Both the position numbers and the translations under genes were made by a program. Shown here in pieces: positions 16,557 to 25,468 of a stretch of 64,000 bases of DNA. The stretch's first letter is position 1; every line of letters starts with the position of its first letter. This DNA is from Methanocaldococcus lauensis. Its GTDB lineage: Archaea; AGJL01; Methanococci; Methanococcales; Methanocaldococcaceae. The notes under the pieces are model-generated. The model was not told where the DNA came from and searched no databases. It saw only the letters and a program-made list of their open reading frames with translations. The stretch covers positions 806,001-870,000 of the forward strand of contig LR792634.1 in assembly GCA_902827205.1 (NCBI GenBank). The letters run 5' to 3'.

Positions 16557-18550
16557 GTCTAAAATCAGACCCCTAAGGGGATGGAAATTCTCTTCTGGTC
16601 CTTTCCCAAGCCTGTTATAACAAAGTCTAAAATCAGACCCCTAAGGGGATGGAAATCTTATTGTGTATAAAGTCCCTGTTGAGTTAAGTAAGCAAGTCTA
16701 AAATCAGACCCCTAAGGGGATGGAAATGAATTATACAACTCAGGCAAGAAGCATATTAATGGTTTGTCTAAAATCAGACCCCTAAGGGGATGGAAATCGT
16801 ATTTGAAAATCTCGAAGCAATCAGTCGAATTGGGAGTCTAAAATCAGACCCCTAAGGGGATGGAAATATATTTCATATCGTTTAATTTCAAATGAGTGCG
16901 ACGGTCTAAAATCAGACCCCTAAGGGGATGGAAATTAGTTCCCACCTCACCAGTTTATTTTATTTTTTTGTCTAAAATCAGACCCCTAAGGGGATGGAAA
17001 TAAACTTCCGCCACTACTCTCAACAGGAGTTCCACTTTCGTCTAAAATCAGACCCCTAAGGGGATGGAAATTAAAAAGTTAATTATGACACCTTCGTATT
17101 TTATCTCTCCTCGTCTAAAATCAGACCCCTAAGGGGATGGAAATCTTGTTCTTTATTGTTAATTGCCTGTGCTACTGTATTTTGTCTAAAATCAGACCCC
17201 TAAGGGGATGGAAATCATAACAGTGTAAAAGAATTTTTAAAAATGACTAAAGTCTAAAATCAGACCCCTAAGGGGATGGAAATTTTCCAATTCCTTTTTT
17301 TGTTTCAATTGGTTATATTCCGTCTAAAATCAGACCCCTAAGGAGATGGAAATTTATTTTCGAAGACTTGTATTATCCACCCTTCGTCGTCTTCTCCAAC
17401 ATATGGTCTAAAATCAGACCCCTAAGGAGATGGAAATCTCCTCAGCCCGCCCGCCCTCAAAGGAGTCTAAAATCAGACCCCTAAGGAGATGGAAATTTAT
17501 GTTGAGTTTATTTTTAAGTTCATATATGGATATATCGTCTAGTCTAAAATCAGACCCCTAAGGGGATGGAAATCAATTCAATTATTAGCTGGTATAAATC
17601 TTCTCCGTCTAAAATCAGACCCCTAAGGGGATGGAAATTATAACACTTCATCAATAATGTCGTGTAAATGCTTTAATTCCAGTCTAAAATCAGACCCCTA
17701 AGGGGATGGAAATGATTTACAAGGCTTTCGCAGGTCTGTGCAACGGCCAGGTCTAAAATCAGACCCCTAAGGGGATGGAAATCCCTTTTTGAGACATTAG
17801 ATAGTTATGAAAAATTCTCGTCTAAAATCAGACCCCTAAGGGGATGGAAATTCTTCTGAAAAAAAGATAAATTTATGCGTTTGCAGTTTATTAAGTCTAA
17901 AATCAGACCCCTAAGGGGATGGAAATCTGGCTAAGACTGTTAGCTATCCTTTCTTAAAAGCAACTGAGTCTAAAATCAGACCCCTAAGGGGATGGAAATT
18001 ATCTGTGCGCAAGCTCTAATACAGGCGCCTATTCCAGTCTAAAATCAGACCCCTAAGGGGATGGAAATGCAGATAGTAGAAGAAAATTATATGAGATAGC
18101 AAAGTCTAAAATCAGACCCCTAAGGGGATGGAAATGCAGATAGTAGAAGAAAATTATATGAGATAGCAAAGTCTAAAATCAGACCCCTAAGGGGATGGAA
18201 ATCTGGCTAAGACTGTTAGCTATCCTTTCTTAAAAGCAACTGAGTCTAAAATCAGACCCCTAAGGGGATGGAAATTATCTGTGCGCAAGCTCTAATACAG
18301 GCGCCTATTCCAGTCTAAAATCAGACCCCTAAGGGGATGGAAATGCAGATAGTAGAAGAAAATTATATGAGATAGCAAAGTCTAAAATCAGACCCCTAAG
18401 GGGATGGAAATTTAATGTGCAATAAGTATTATCTATATCGTTCTGTTTTGTCTAAAATCAGACCCCTAAGGGGATGGAAAATTTTTTAAATTCTTCTTTA
18501 AATGGTATCATTTATATCAGTCTAAAATCAGACCCCAATGGGGAAGTAAT
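16557..18550 (+). CRISPR. CRISPR array, 29 repeats of 32 nt and 28 spacers
   Basis: The repeat begins GTCTAAAATCAG, has a CCCCTAAGGGG palindrome in the middle and ends GGATGGAAAT, the GAAA(T/C)-type 3' end of archaeal type I/III arrays. Repeats start at 16557, 16625, 16696, 16766, 16836 and so on to 18450. A degenerate last copy at 18520 has a changed 3' half, which marks the trailer end. Spacers are mostly 33-45 nt; two outliers are 52 nt (17354-17405) and 27 nt (17438-17464). Repeats at 17322, 17406 and 17465 share a G-to-A change (AAGGAGATGG). Spacers near the trailer are duplicated in the order A-B-C-C-A-B-C. No cas genes are in the window, so it depends on a distant cas locus. Confidence 0.98.
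17927..18379 (+). repeat. Segmental duplication of three spacers inside the CRISPR array
   Basis: Spacer A (41 nt) is at 17927-17967 and 18203-18243. Spacer B (37 nt) is at 18000-18036 and 18276-18312. Spacer C (35 nt) is at 18069-18103, 18136-18170 and 18345-18379. Copies are identical, so the duplication is recent and probably arose by recombination between repeats. Confidence 0.95.
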
Positions 18551-18553
18551 ATT

Positions 18554-18614
18554 AAATTAAGAGGCATTATCGAGCAAAGCGAGATAATGCATCGGGGATT
18601 TGTTCTCTTAATTT
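18554..18614. repeat. Two-tier inverted repeat just past the CRISPR trailer
   Basis: The outer arms are AAATTAAGAG (18554-18563) and CTCTTAATTT (18605-18614). The inner arms are GCATTATC (18564-18571) and GATAATGC (18583-18590). Continuing inward, CGAGC faces GCGAG with a tandem G-A/G-A mismatch. It could end the pre-crRNA transcript. Nothing else is visible between here and the EndoQ gene except A/T-rich DNA. Confidence 0.5.
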
Positions 18615-18729
18615 TATTTTAGTATCATAAAAATCCATAGATTTCTACATTTACATATATTTTAAAAGTAATAACTACTCTCGGTAAATTCTAAAATTTT
18701 TGTTACAAAATAATAAAAAATTTTTAACT

Positions 18730-19908
18730 CTATTTTAGCCATCTATCTAATGTTATCTCCTCCTTATACCAATTAATTTTTTGTGGTTTGAATGATATTT
18801 TACCATATTCTCCACCGCCACCTGGATAGATATATATTCTTCCCTCTCTAAACCTCTTTATAGTTTCAGCCACTTTTGGGTTAATTTTAGATAATTCCTC
18901 AATGTCTGCATTTATCAATACTTCTATCTCATTACCATATTTTTTAATAAATTCTTCCCATAAACTTTGAACAGTTTTTGTAAATATTCCTTTGTTGAGA
19001 GTCAAACTTATAATCTCTGCCAATGGAATTATTCTATAATATGGAGGTCTAAATTTAGGATGTTCTATTTTTCCATCACTTAACTCTTCAACTCTACTTA
19101 AAACTCCTTTCTTTATACTTCCACCACATCTTGGACATTTCCAATGGTATTTTTTAGCATCCTCCAACTTAAACCTTGTATGGCATTTAGAACAGGCAGT
19201 TAAATGGTACTTTCCTAATTTTGGGTCTAATCCATAATTGGCAATTATTTTATTATGCTTTATTGCTTTTTTTATTTCTTCAAAGTTATCTTCAACTCCA
19301 CCTATATAATCAACCTCTATTTGATTAAATTCTCTACCCAATCTGTGTGGATGATAGGAATGAGCATCTGAATTTGATAAAAATGGCAAATCTCTAAGTT
19401 CAGGAACCATATCTGCCATATCAGTATCTGCCGATAAACCGAGTTCAACAAAATCTGGTTTTTTTTCATAACACTCATATATTGAATTAAATGACTTATA
19501 AACTGATGTCCACGGCGTAAAAGAATGTGCAGGCCCTATTAGCCCACCAATTTCTTTAACAATCTCTAATAATTCTTTTCCACCAATATTTACTTTAGGT
19601 CTTCCTTCTGTGTCAATATTCTTAGAGAATTTTTTTAAACTTTCTCTAAGTTCTTCTGCCTTACTTATTGAAGGTAGTAAAATGAGATGATGAACTCTAT
19701 CTATATCTTCAATTTCAGTTGTTAAAATTAGTTCTCTGTCTTTATACTCTTTTATCTCCTTTAAATATTCTGGATGTGTGCAATCACCAGTTCCAATAAT
19801 GTTTAATCCTTTCAACTTTCCATACTTTAATATATTCTCTATATTCATATCTTTTGATGTTCCTCCAGAAAATCTTGAATGTATGTGTAAATCCACATTA
19901 GCAATCAT
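18730..19908 (-). CDS. Endonuclease Q-like PHP-family nuclease, 392 aa
   Basis: The PHP metal motif NVDLHIHSRFSGGTSKDM is at residues 4-21. Further ligand segments are GTGDCTHPEYL, LTTEIED, HHLILLP, GPAHSFTPW and SNSDAHSYHPHRLGREF. A zinc ribbon, CSKC...CPRCGG, lies near residue 240-262. This is the layout of EndoQ, which nicks DNA 5' of deaminated bases (uracil, hypoxanthine) in Thermococcales and some methanogens. The family (formerly TIGR00375) was first named only as conserved hypothetical. It is divergently transcribed from pus10. I am confident of the family and moderately so of the activity in this organism. Confidence 0.8.
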   Translation of the reverse strand: MIANVDLHIHSRFSGGTSKDMNIENILKYGKLKGLNIIGTGDCTHPEYLKEIKEYKDRELILTTEIEDIDRVHHLILLPSISKAEELRESLKKFSKNIDTEGRPKVNIGGKELLEIVKEIGGLIGPAHSFTPWTSVYKSFNSIYECYEKKPDFVELGLSADTDMADMVPELRDLPFLSNSDAHSYHPHRLGREFNQIEVDYIGGVEDNFEEIKKAIKHNKIIANYGLDPKLGKYHLTACSKCHTRFKLEDAKKYHWKCPRCGGSIKKGVLSRVEELSDGKIEHPKFRPPYYRIIPLAEIISLTLNKGIFTKTVQSLWEEFIKKYGNEIEVLINADIEELSKINPKVAETIKRFREGRIYIYPGGGGEYGKISFKPQKINWYKEEITLDRWLK

Positions 19909-19997
19909 ATTATCACCATTAAATAATATAATTTAAATTTTTATAAAATTAGAATTTAATAAATCAACACAACTATAAAACTACATAGGGCGAGATT

Positions 19998-21347
19998 ATG
20001 GAAATTATAAATTATGAAATATTAAAAAAGTATCCACTCTGTGATAGATGTTTTGGAAGATTATATGCTAAGTTGTTACATGCAACAAACATTGAGAGAG
20101 GTAGAGCTTTAAAATTATACAAGGCCTTAGAACTTGAAGCAAAAATAAAAAAATGCAAAGAGGAAGGAATTGACTATAAAGAAGAGTTAGAATTATTAAA
20201 AGTTTTAGTAAGAAGTGGTTTTAATAAAATAAGGTTGAAAGAAGTTTTAGATGAAAATATAGAAAAGGAAAACTGCCCTTGGTGTTGGAATATATTTGAT
20301 AAACAAAAAATTGATAGGTTATTAAATAAAACTATTGAACTTTTGAAAGATTATGATTTTGATACTTTTTTAATTGGAACTCATATACCAAATGAAATTA
20401 AAGAACTTGAAAAAGAGATTGAAACAGAGTTTATGGAAAGTATAAAACAAGAATTTGGTAGGGAGTTTGGTAAATTATTGGCAGTTAAATTAAACAAAAT
20501 GCCAAATAAGGAGTATCCAGACATAGTTGTTCATATAAATCCATACACTGAAGAGATTTATTTACAGGTTAATCCATTATTTATAAAAGGTAGATACAGA
20601 AAATTAGTTAGAGGGATTCCACAAACAAGATGGCCGTGTAGAAAGTGTAGAGGAAGAGGTTGCGAAGTTTGTAATTACACAGGGAAGAAATATCCAATAT
20701 CTGTGGAGGAAATCGTTGCAAAACTATTCTTAGAGGCAACAAAAGGAACTGATGCAAAATTTCATGGCGCAGGGAGAGAAGATATAGATGTTAGAATGCT
20801 TGGAGATGGGCGACCTTTTGTCTTAGAAATTAAAGAACCAAAAATAAGAAAAATTGATTTAAATAAACTTGCTGAAGAGGTTAATAAAGATGGTAGAGTG
20901 GAGATTTTAAATTTAGAATTTGGTAAAAGAGAGGATAAAGTTTTAATAAAAAATACTGCTCATAAAAAGACATATAGAGCATTCGTTGAATGTTCTGAAA
21001 AAATAAATGAAGAAGAATTAAAACTCCTTGAAAAAGAACTTGAAAATAGAACCATATATCAAAAAACTCCAAAGAGAGTATTGCATAGAAGGGCTGATTT
21101 GGTAAGAATCCGTAAGGTATATAAAGTTAAAGTTAATAAAGTAGATGATAATCATTTTGAGATGATTATATATTGCGATGGTGGATTATATATTAAGGAA
21201 TTAATTAGTGGAGATGATGGAAGAACTAATCCATCAGTTTCATCTATATTAAATAAACAATGTATTTGTAAAGAATTAGATGTTTTAAAAGTGCATGATG
21301 ATGAAGTAAATAATATAGAGGGTGGAAACAATGGTAGAAATGAGTGA
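19998..21347 (+). CDS. pus10: tRNA pseudouridine synthase Pus10
   Basis: Pus10 makes pseudouridine 54 (and 55) in archaeal tRNAs. The N-terminus has a zinc-binding pattern, CDRCFGR (residues about 14-20) and CPWCW (about 93-97). A second cysteine-rich patch is [17 protein letters not shown]. The catalytic region reads [26 protein letters not shown], containing the conserved Asp. The C-terminal [25 protein letters not shown] is the family's last motif. The 449-aa length is typical. It overlaps rpl21e by 17 nt and begins a pus10-rpl21e-rpoF-DUF655 cluster seen in other methanococci. Confidence 0.93.
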   Translation: MEIINYEILKKYPLCDRCFGRLYAKLLHATNIERGRALKLYKALELEAKIKKCKEEGIDYKEELELLKVLVRSGFNKIRLKEVLDENIEKENCPWCWNIFDKQKIDRLLNKTIELLKDYDFDTFLIGTHIPNEIKELEKEIETEFMESIKQEFGREFGKLLAVKLNKMPNKEYPDIVVHINPYTEEIYLQVNPLFIKGRYRKLVRGIPQTRWPCRKCRGRGCEVCNYTGKKYPISVEEIVAKLFLEATKGTDAKFHGAGREDIDVRMLGDGRPFVLEIKEPKIRKIDLNKLAEEVNKDGRVEILNLEFGKREDKVLIKNTAHKKTYRAFVECSEKINEEELKLLEKELENRTIYQKTPKRVLHRRADLVRIRKVYKVKVNKVDDNHFEMIIYCDGGLYIKELISGDDGRTNPSVSSILNKQCICKELDVLKVHDDEVNNIEGGNNGRNE

Positions 21348-21627
21348 AGGATTTAGAAGAAAAACAAGAAAGAAGTTATCAAAACATCCAAGAGAAAGAG
21401 GTTTATATCCAATAACAAGAGCTTTAAAGGAGTATAAAGAAGGAGATTATGTCCATATTGTTATAGATCCATCAGTCCATAAAGGAATGCCTCACCCAAG
21501 ATTTCACGGAAGAACTGGAATTGTCGTTGGAAAACAAGGTAGAGCGTTTATTGTAAAAGTTAGAGATGGAGGAAAATACAAACATATAATTGCCTATCCA
21601 CAGCACTTAAGACCAGCAACTGCATAA
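21331..21627 (+). CDS. rpl21e: Large ribosomal subunit protein eL21 (L21e)
   Basis: The ATG at 21331 follows GAGGGTGG; an ATG at 21322 is too close to that site. The basic sequence [18 protein letters not shown] leads into a KOW-like fold ending [39 protein letters not shown], diagnostic of L21e. The start lies inside the end of pus10, so translation is coupled. Confidence 0.95.
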   Translation: MVEMSEGFRRKTRKKLSKHPRERGLYPITRALKEYKEGDYVHIVIDPSVHKGMPHPRFHGRTGIVVGKQGRAFIVKVRDGGKYKHIIAYPQHLRPATA

Positions 21628-21769
21628 ATTTTAAAAATTTTTATTATTAATGTAATTTTATTTTTACTCTAATACAACTAATTCCCTAATACTTATTTTT
21701 GTTGTATAGATTTTAATTTTAGTTAGATAATGTTTTTATTAAATGATTTCTTAGAAAAAGAGGGAGAGA

Positions 21770-22093
21770 ATGATTGGTAAAAAAATTTTAAGAGAGAGAT
21801 ATGTAACAATCTCTGAGGCATTAGAAATTATGAATGAAAGGGCAAAAATTGGAGAACTATCTTATGAACAAGGATGTGCATTAGATTATTTACAAAAATT
21901 TACTAAGTTAGATAAAGAGACCGCAAAAAAATTAGTTGAAGAATTAAAATCATTAGGAGTAGATGAAAAGACAGCAGTTAAAATAGCAGATATTTTACCT
22001 GAAGATATAGATGATTTGAAGGCAATATACTACAAAAGAGACCTTCCAGAAAATGCTGAGGAAATTCTAAAAACTGTTAAAAAATACCTTTAA
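21770..22093 (+). CDS. rpoF: DNA-directed RNA polymerase subunit Rpo4 (RpoF)
   Basis: This 107-aa protein matches archaeal RpoF, the partner of RpoE in the polymerase stalk. The N-terminus MIGKKILRERYVTISEALEIM is followed by two helical HRDC-like segments (DYLQKFTKLDKETAKKLVEELKSLGVDEKTAVKIADILPEDIDDLKAIY). The start has GGGAGAGA directly upstream. It follows rpl21e after a 142-bp A/T-rich gap. Confidence 0.9.
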   Translation: MIGKKILRERYVTISEALEIMNERAKIGELSYEQGCALDYLQKFTKLDKETAKKLVEELKSLGVDEKTAVKIADILPEDIDDLKAIYYKRDLPENAEEILKTVKKYL

Positions 22094-22144
22094 TTTTTTT
22101 ATTGCAAATTTTAATTCATAGATTTAAATAAAGGGTGAAATTTT

Positions 22145-22786
22145 ATGGTTAGAGGACAATATAAAAAAGAAATGAGATTTCCTAAAAAAAACAAGCCACA
22201 AAAATTTGAAAACTATGCATGGGTTTTAGATTATCTACCTTATGGTTATCCAGATAAACCTGACGAGCCTATTGTTCAAGGACTTGGCGAGTATCAATTT
22301 TTATTAATGGAGATGATTCCAAAGCCTGATGTTGATATTCAATTGGGTGAAAGAGTCTATATTGGTAGAGGAAAAAGAGACAAAATAGACCATGTAAGAA
22401 GAATGATAAAATATGATCATTTAACACCAACTGCTAAGGCAGAACTATTATATGTTATTATGGAAGCTGTAAAGATGCAGGAACCAAGATTTATAAGATT
22501 TTTAAATGAATGCCCGCCAATTACTACAAAATTACATACATTGGAGTTATTACCTGAAATTAAGACAAAATACATGTGGAAAATAATTGAAGAGAGAGAA
22601 GCAAAAAAATTTGAAAGTTTTGAAGATTTTAAGGAAAGAGTGGGTAAAGACCCTATAAGAATTATAGCTAAAAGAATAGAAAAAGAACTGTCAGATGATA
22701 AAAAAGATAAATATTACTTATTTGTAAAGTGGAAAAAGGGAATAATATTGGATGAAAAAAATATGGCATATTATTTAAAAGAATGA
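22145..22786 (+). CDS. DUF655 helix-hairpin-helix protein, 213 aa
   Basis: The sequence matches the archaeal DUF655 family usually found beside rpoF and rpl21e. MVRGQYKKEMRFPKKNKPQKFENYAWVLDYLPYGYPDKP opens the protein, VDIQLGERVYIGRGKRDKIDHVRRMIKYDHLT forms the OB-like region, and FESFEDFKERVGKDPIRIIAKRIEKEL is the helix-hairpin-helix. A nucleic-acid-binding role in translation or RNA processing is inferred from the fold and conserved neighbourhood. Confidence 0.75.
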   Translation: MVRGQYKKEMRFPKKNKPQKFENYAWVLDYLPYGYPDKPDEPIVQGLGEYQFLLMEMIPKPDVDIQLGERVYIGRGKRDKIDHVRRMIKYDHLTPTAKAELLYVIMEAVKMQEPRFIRFLNECPPITTKLHTLELLPEIKTKYMWKIIEEREAKKFESFEDFKERVGKDPIRIIAKRIEKELSDDKKDKYYLFVKWKKGIILDEKNMAYYLKE

Positions 22787-22787
22787 T

Positions 22788-23291
22788 GTCTCCCAGCCTA
22801 AAGTGGAGGTTTTTTAGAAGAGCGAAGAAATAATCCTCACTTCCCATGGGTTGCCAAACCCACTATTCCTATCCATCTAAGGATTCGAGACTACGCTGAG
22901 ATACATTCAATAATTTTGATGAGGAATAAGTTAAATGGTTTAAGATAATCCATTGTTCGTTAGTTAATTTTCTCGTTAAAACTCTCGTTACTCCCAACTT
23001 AGACACCTTTCTGGCTGTCTATAGAGGGTAGAATTTCTTTGGTGGAGATTTACTCCATAATAATATTATATAGGACTATATCCATAAAATAAGTCCCTAT
23101 CCGCCTCCCCTATCTCCTTGCTTCGCATGGAGATTAATGAAATCTGAAAGTTTTCATCTGAATTCATTAAAGCAGAGTTCCTTAGCATCAATTTATAGTA
23201 AAATAATATATTATATGTTTATTGGTGGTTTACATTCCTTTTTCCTATTTGCTTCATTCTAAAACAGTCTAATTTTACACCTATGGGAGAC
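22788..23291. mobile_element. Gene-free structured element with 8-bp terminal inverted repeats (possible IS remnant or structured RNA)
   Basis: This 504-bp stretch opens with GTCTCCCA (22788-22795) and closes with TGGGAGAC (23284-23291), exact inverted copies, right after the DUF655 stop. Inside are several hairpins: GGGTTTGCC-type pairing at about 22848-22862, AAGTGGAGG with CCTCACTT, ATCTCC/GGAGAT near 23110-23133, and ATAGGACT with AGTCCCTAT. The left end, read on the minus strand, resembles the right-end hairpins of IS200/IS605 elements, and base composition is higher in G+C than nearby spacers. I see no long ORF. A decayed transposon, a non-autonomous derivative and a non-coding RNA all remain possible. 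Confidence 0.4.
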
Positions 23292-23399
23292 TCTACCTCT
23301 ATGGTTATTTAACCAAAGAGAAAATAAAAACTAAAAAATATTAATGGAATATACTAATTGAAGAATTCTCTATGGAATAAAACAATTGTTGGTGAAAAA

Positions 23400-24752
23400 A
23401 TGGCTGTTCATCCAATTGATTATAGATATGGTACTCCAGAAATGAGAAGAGTTTGGGAAGAAGAAAATAAATTAGAAAAAATGTTAAAGGTTGAGGCAGC
23501 ATTAGCAAAGGCTCAAGCAGAACTTGGTTTAATTCCAAAAGAAGCGGCAGAGGAAATAAATAGAAAGGCTTCTACAAAATATGTAAAGTTAGAAAGAGTT
23601 AAAGAAATTGAAAAAGAAACAAAGCACGATGTTGTAGCGATGATTAGAGCATTGGCTGAGGTTTGTGAAGGTAATGCTGGGGAATATATACACTTTGGAG
23701 CTACATCAAATGATATTGTAGATACTGCCAATTCTTTACTAATAAAAGAGTCTATAGAAATTATAGAAAAAAAATTAAAGGAGTTAAGAGATATTTTACT
23801 AAATAAGGCAGAAGAGCATAAATATACAGTCTGCGTTGGTAGAACTCATGGACAACATGCTATACCAACAACTTATGGAATGAGATTTGCTTTATGGGCT
23901 GCTGAGATTGACAGACACTTAGAGAGGTTAAATGAGGCTAAGAAAAGAATATGCGTTTCTATGATTACTGGAGCTGTTGGAACAATGGCAGCTATGGGAG
24001 AAAAAGGTTTAGAAGTCCATAAGAGAGTTGCAGAAATTTTAGGATTAACTCCTGTATTAATTTCAAATCAGGTTATACAGAGAGATAGACATGCTGAATT
24101 TGTATTTTTATTAGCTTTAATTGCTCAGACTTTAAATAAAATTGGAGTTACAGTTAGAAACATGCAAAGGACAGAGATAGGAGAATTAGAGGAAGAGTTC
24201 GATCCTACAAAGCAGACAGGTTCATCAACAATGCCACATAAAAGAAATCCAATAACTTTTGAACAAATTTGTGGTTTATCAAGGGTTATAAAATCCTTAT
24301 GTATTGCAGAAATGGACAATATTCCTTTATGGGAAGAGAGAGATTTAACAAATTCATCAGCAGAGAGATGCATATTTGCAGAGGTTTGTGTTTTGACAGA
24401 TCATATTTTAACATTGGCAATTAAAGGAATTAAAAAACTAAAAGTTAATATTAAAAATGTTGAGAAAAACTTGGAATTAACAAAAGGGCTAATAATGGCT
24501 GAAAGAATAATGATTGAGTTAGCTAAGAGGGGAATGGGAAGGCAGACAGCTCATGAAGTCGTTAGAAGATGTGCGATGAAGGCGTATGAAGAAGATAGAC
24601 ATTTAAAAGATGTTTTATTGGAAGATGATGAAGTTATGAAGTATTTAGCAAAAGAAGAAATAGAAAAATTGATGGATCCAAAAACATATATTGGATTAGC
24701 TCCAGAAATTGTAGATAATGTTATAAAAACTTTAAGAAATAAAGAATATTAA
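23400..24752 (+). CDS. purB: Adenylosuccinate lyase
   Basis: The start is ATG 23400, preceded by TTGGTGAA; a TTG at 23358 would add 14 unconserved residues. PurB cleaves SAICAR and adenylosuccinate. Family motifs include MAVHPIDYRYGTPEMRRVW, EKETKHDVVAMIRAL, HFGATSNDIVDTANSL, GRTHGQHAIPTTYG and the signature loop GSSTMPHKRNPITFEQI. The 450-aa length is standard. It is transcribed alone, downstream of the structured element. Confidence 0.95.
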   Translation: MAVHPIDYRYGTPEMRRVWEEENKLEKMLKVEAALAKAQAELGLIPKEAAEEINRKASTKYVKLERVKEIEKETKHDVVAMIRALAEVCEGNAGEYIHFGATSNDIVDTANSLLIKESIEIIEKKLKELRDILLNKAEEHKYTVCVGRTHGQHAIPTTYGMRFALWAAEIDRHLERLNEAKKRICVSMITGAVGTMAAMGEKGLEVHKRVAEILGLTPVLISNQVIQRDRHAEFVFLLALIAQTLNKIGVTVRNMQRTEIGELEEEFDPTKQTGSSTMPHKRNPITFEQICGLSRVIKSLCIAEMDNIPLWEERDLTNSSAERCIFAEVCVLTDHILTLAIKGIKKLKVNIKNVEKNLELTKGLIMAERIMIELAKRGMGRQTAHEVVRRCAMKAYEEDRHLKDVLLEDDEVMKYLAKEEIEKLMDPKTYIGLAPEIVDNVIKTLRNKEY

Positions 24753-24812
24753 ATAAATTTTTTCATTATTTTATTTTCAATCTATTTTTTTTACATTTTA
24801 ATGGTGGTTATT

Positions 24813-25454
24813 GTGGATTTTATGGGGGCAATATCAAAAGATGGCTTAAACATTGCTAACAAATCAAGAGAAATCGTTAGAAAAAAAATAAAAGAAGTTT
24901 TAGGAGATAAAATAAACCAATTTAATGAGAAAGAATTAGGAATTATTGAAAGAGTAGTTCATGCTACTGCTGACCCAGAATACGCAAAACTTTTAGTTTT
25001 TAAAAATAATCCAATAGAGAGTGGAATTAAAGCAATAAAAAATAAAACACCAATAGTTACTGATGTGAATATGATTAAAGTTGGAATAAGGTATGATAAT
25101 GTTTATTGCTATATAGATCATCCAAAAGTTTATGATGTTGCTAAAAAAGAAGGAATTACAAGGGCTATGGTATCAATGAAGTTTGCCAAAGATTTAATAG
25201 ATGGAGGAATTGTTGTTATAGGAAATTCTCCAACAGCTCTATTTGAAGTAATAAGATTAATTAAAGAGGAAAATATAAAGCCAAAATTAGTTATTGGCGT
25301 TCCTGTTGGCTTTGTCCAAGCGTCAGAATCCAAGGAAAATCTTAGAAAGATAGATATTCCAAATATAACAACTATAGGCCCAAAAGGAGGAACTCCTGTG
25401 GCAGTTTCTATAATTAATGGAATAATTGCATATGCAAAAGATGAGAGGGCTTAA
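24813..25454 (+). CDS. cbiC: Cobalt-precorrin-8 methylmutase
   Basis: CbiC moves a methyl group from C-11 to C-12 in anaerobic cobamide synthesis. The start is likely GTG 24813, 5 nt after TGGTGG; the upstream ATG 24801 overlaps that site. The sequence contains ISKDGLNIANKSREIVRK, ERVVHATADPEYAKLL with the catalytic His, KTPIVTDVNMIKVGI, and VIGNSPTALFEV...GVPVGFVQASESKE, all typical. Methanogens need cobamides for methyltransferases and for the corrinoid ACDS subunits. thiI follows after 14 nt. Confidence 0.92.
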   Translation: MDFMGAISKDGLNIANKSREIVRKKIKEVLGDKINQFNEKELGIIERVVHATADPEYAKLLVFKNNPIESGIKAIKNKTPIVTDVNMIKVGIRYDNVYCYIDHPKVYDVAKKEGITRAMVSMKFAKDLIDGGIVVIGNSPTALFEVIRLIKEENIKPKLVIGVPVGFVQASESKENLRKIDIPNITTIGPKGGTPVAVSIINGIIAYAKDERA

Positions 25455-25468
25455 TTTTAGGTGAAATT

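Noticed and set aside
23358-23399. 14-residue N-terminal extension of purB from TTG 23358
   Set aside because: No ribosome binding site precedes it, while ATG 23400 has GGTGAA upstream and gives the conserved MAVHPIDYRYG start.
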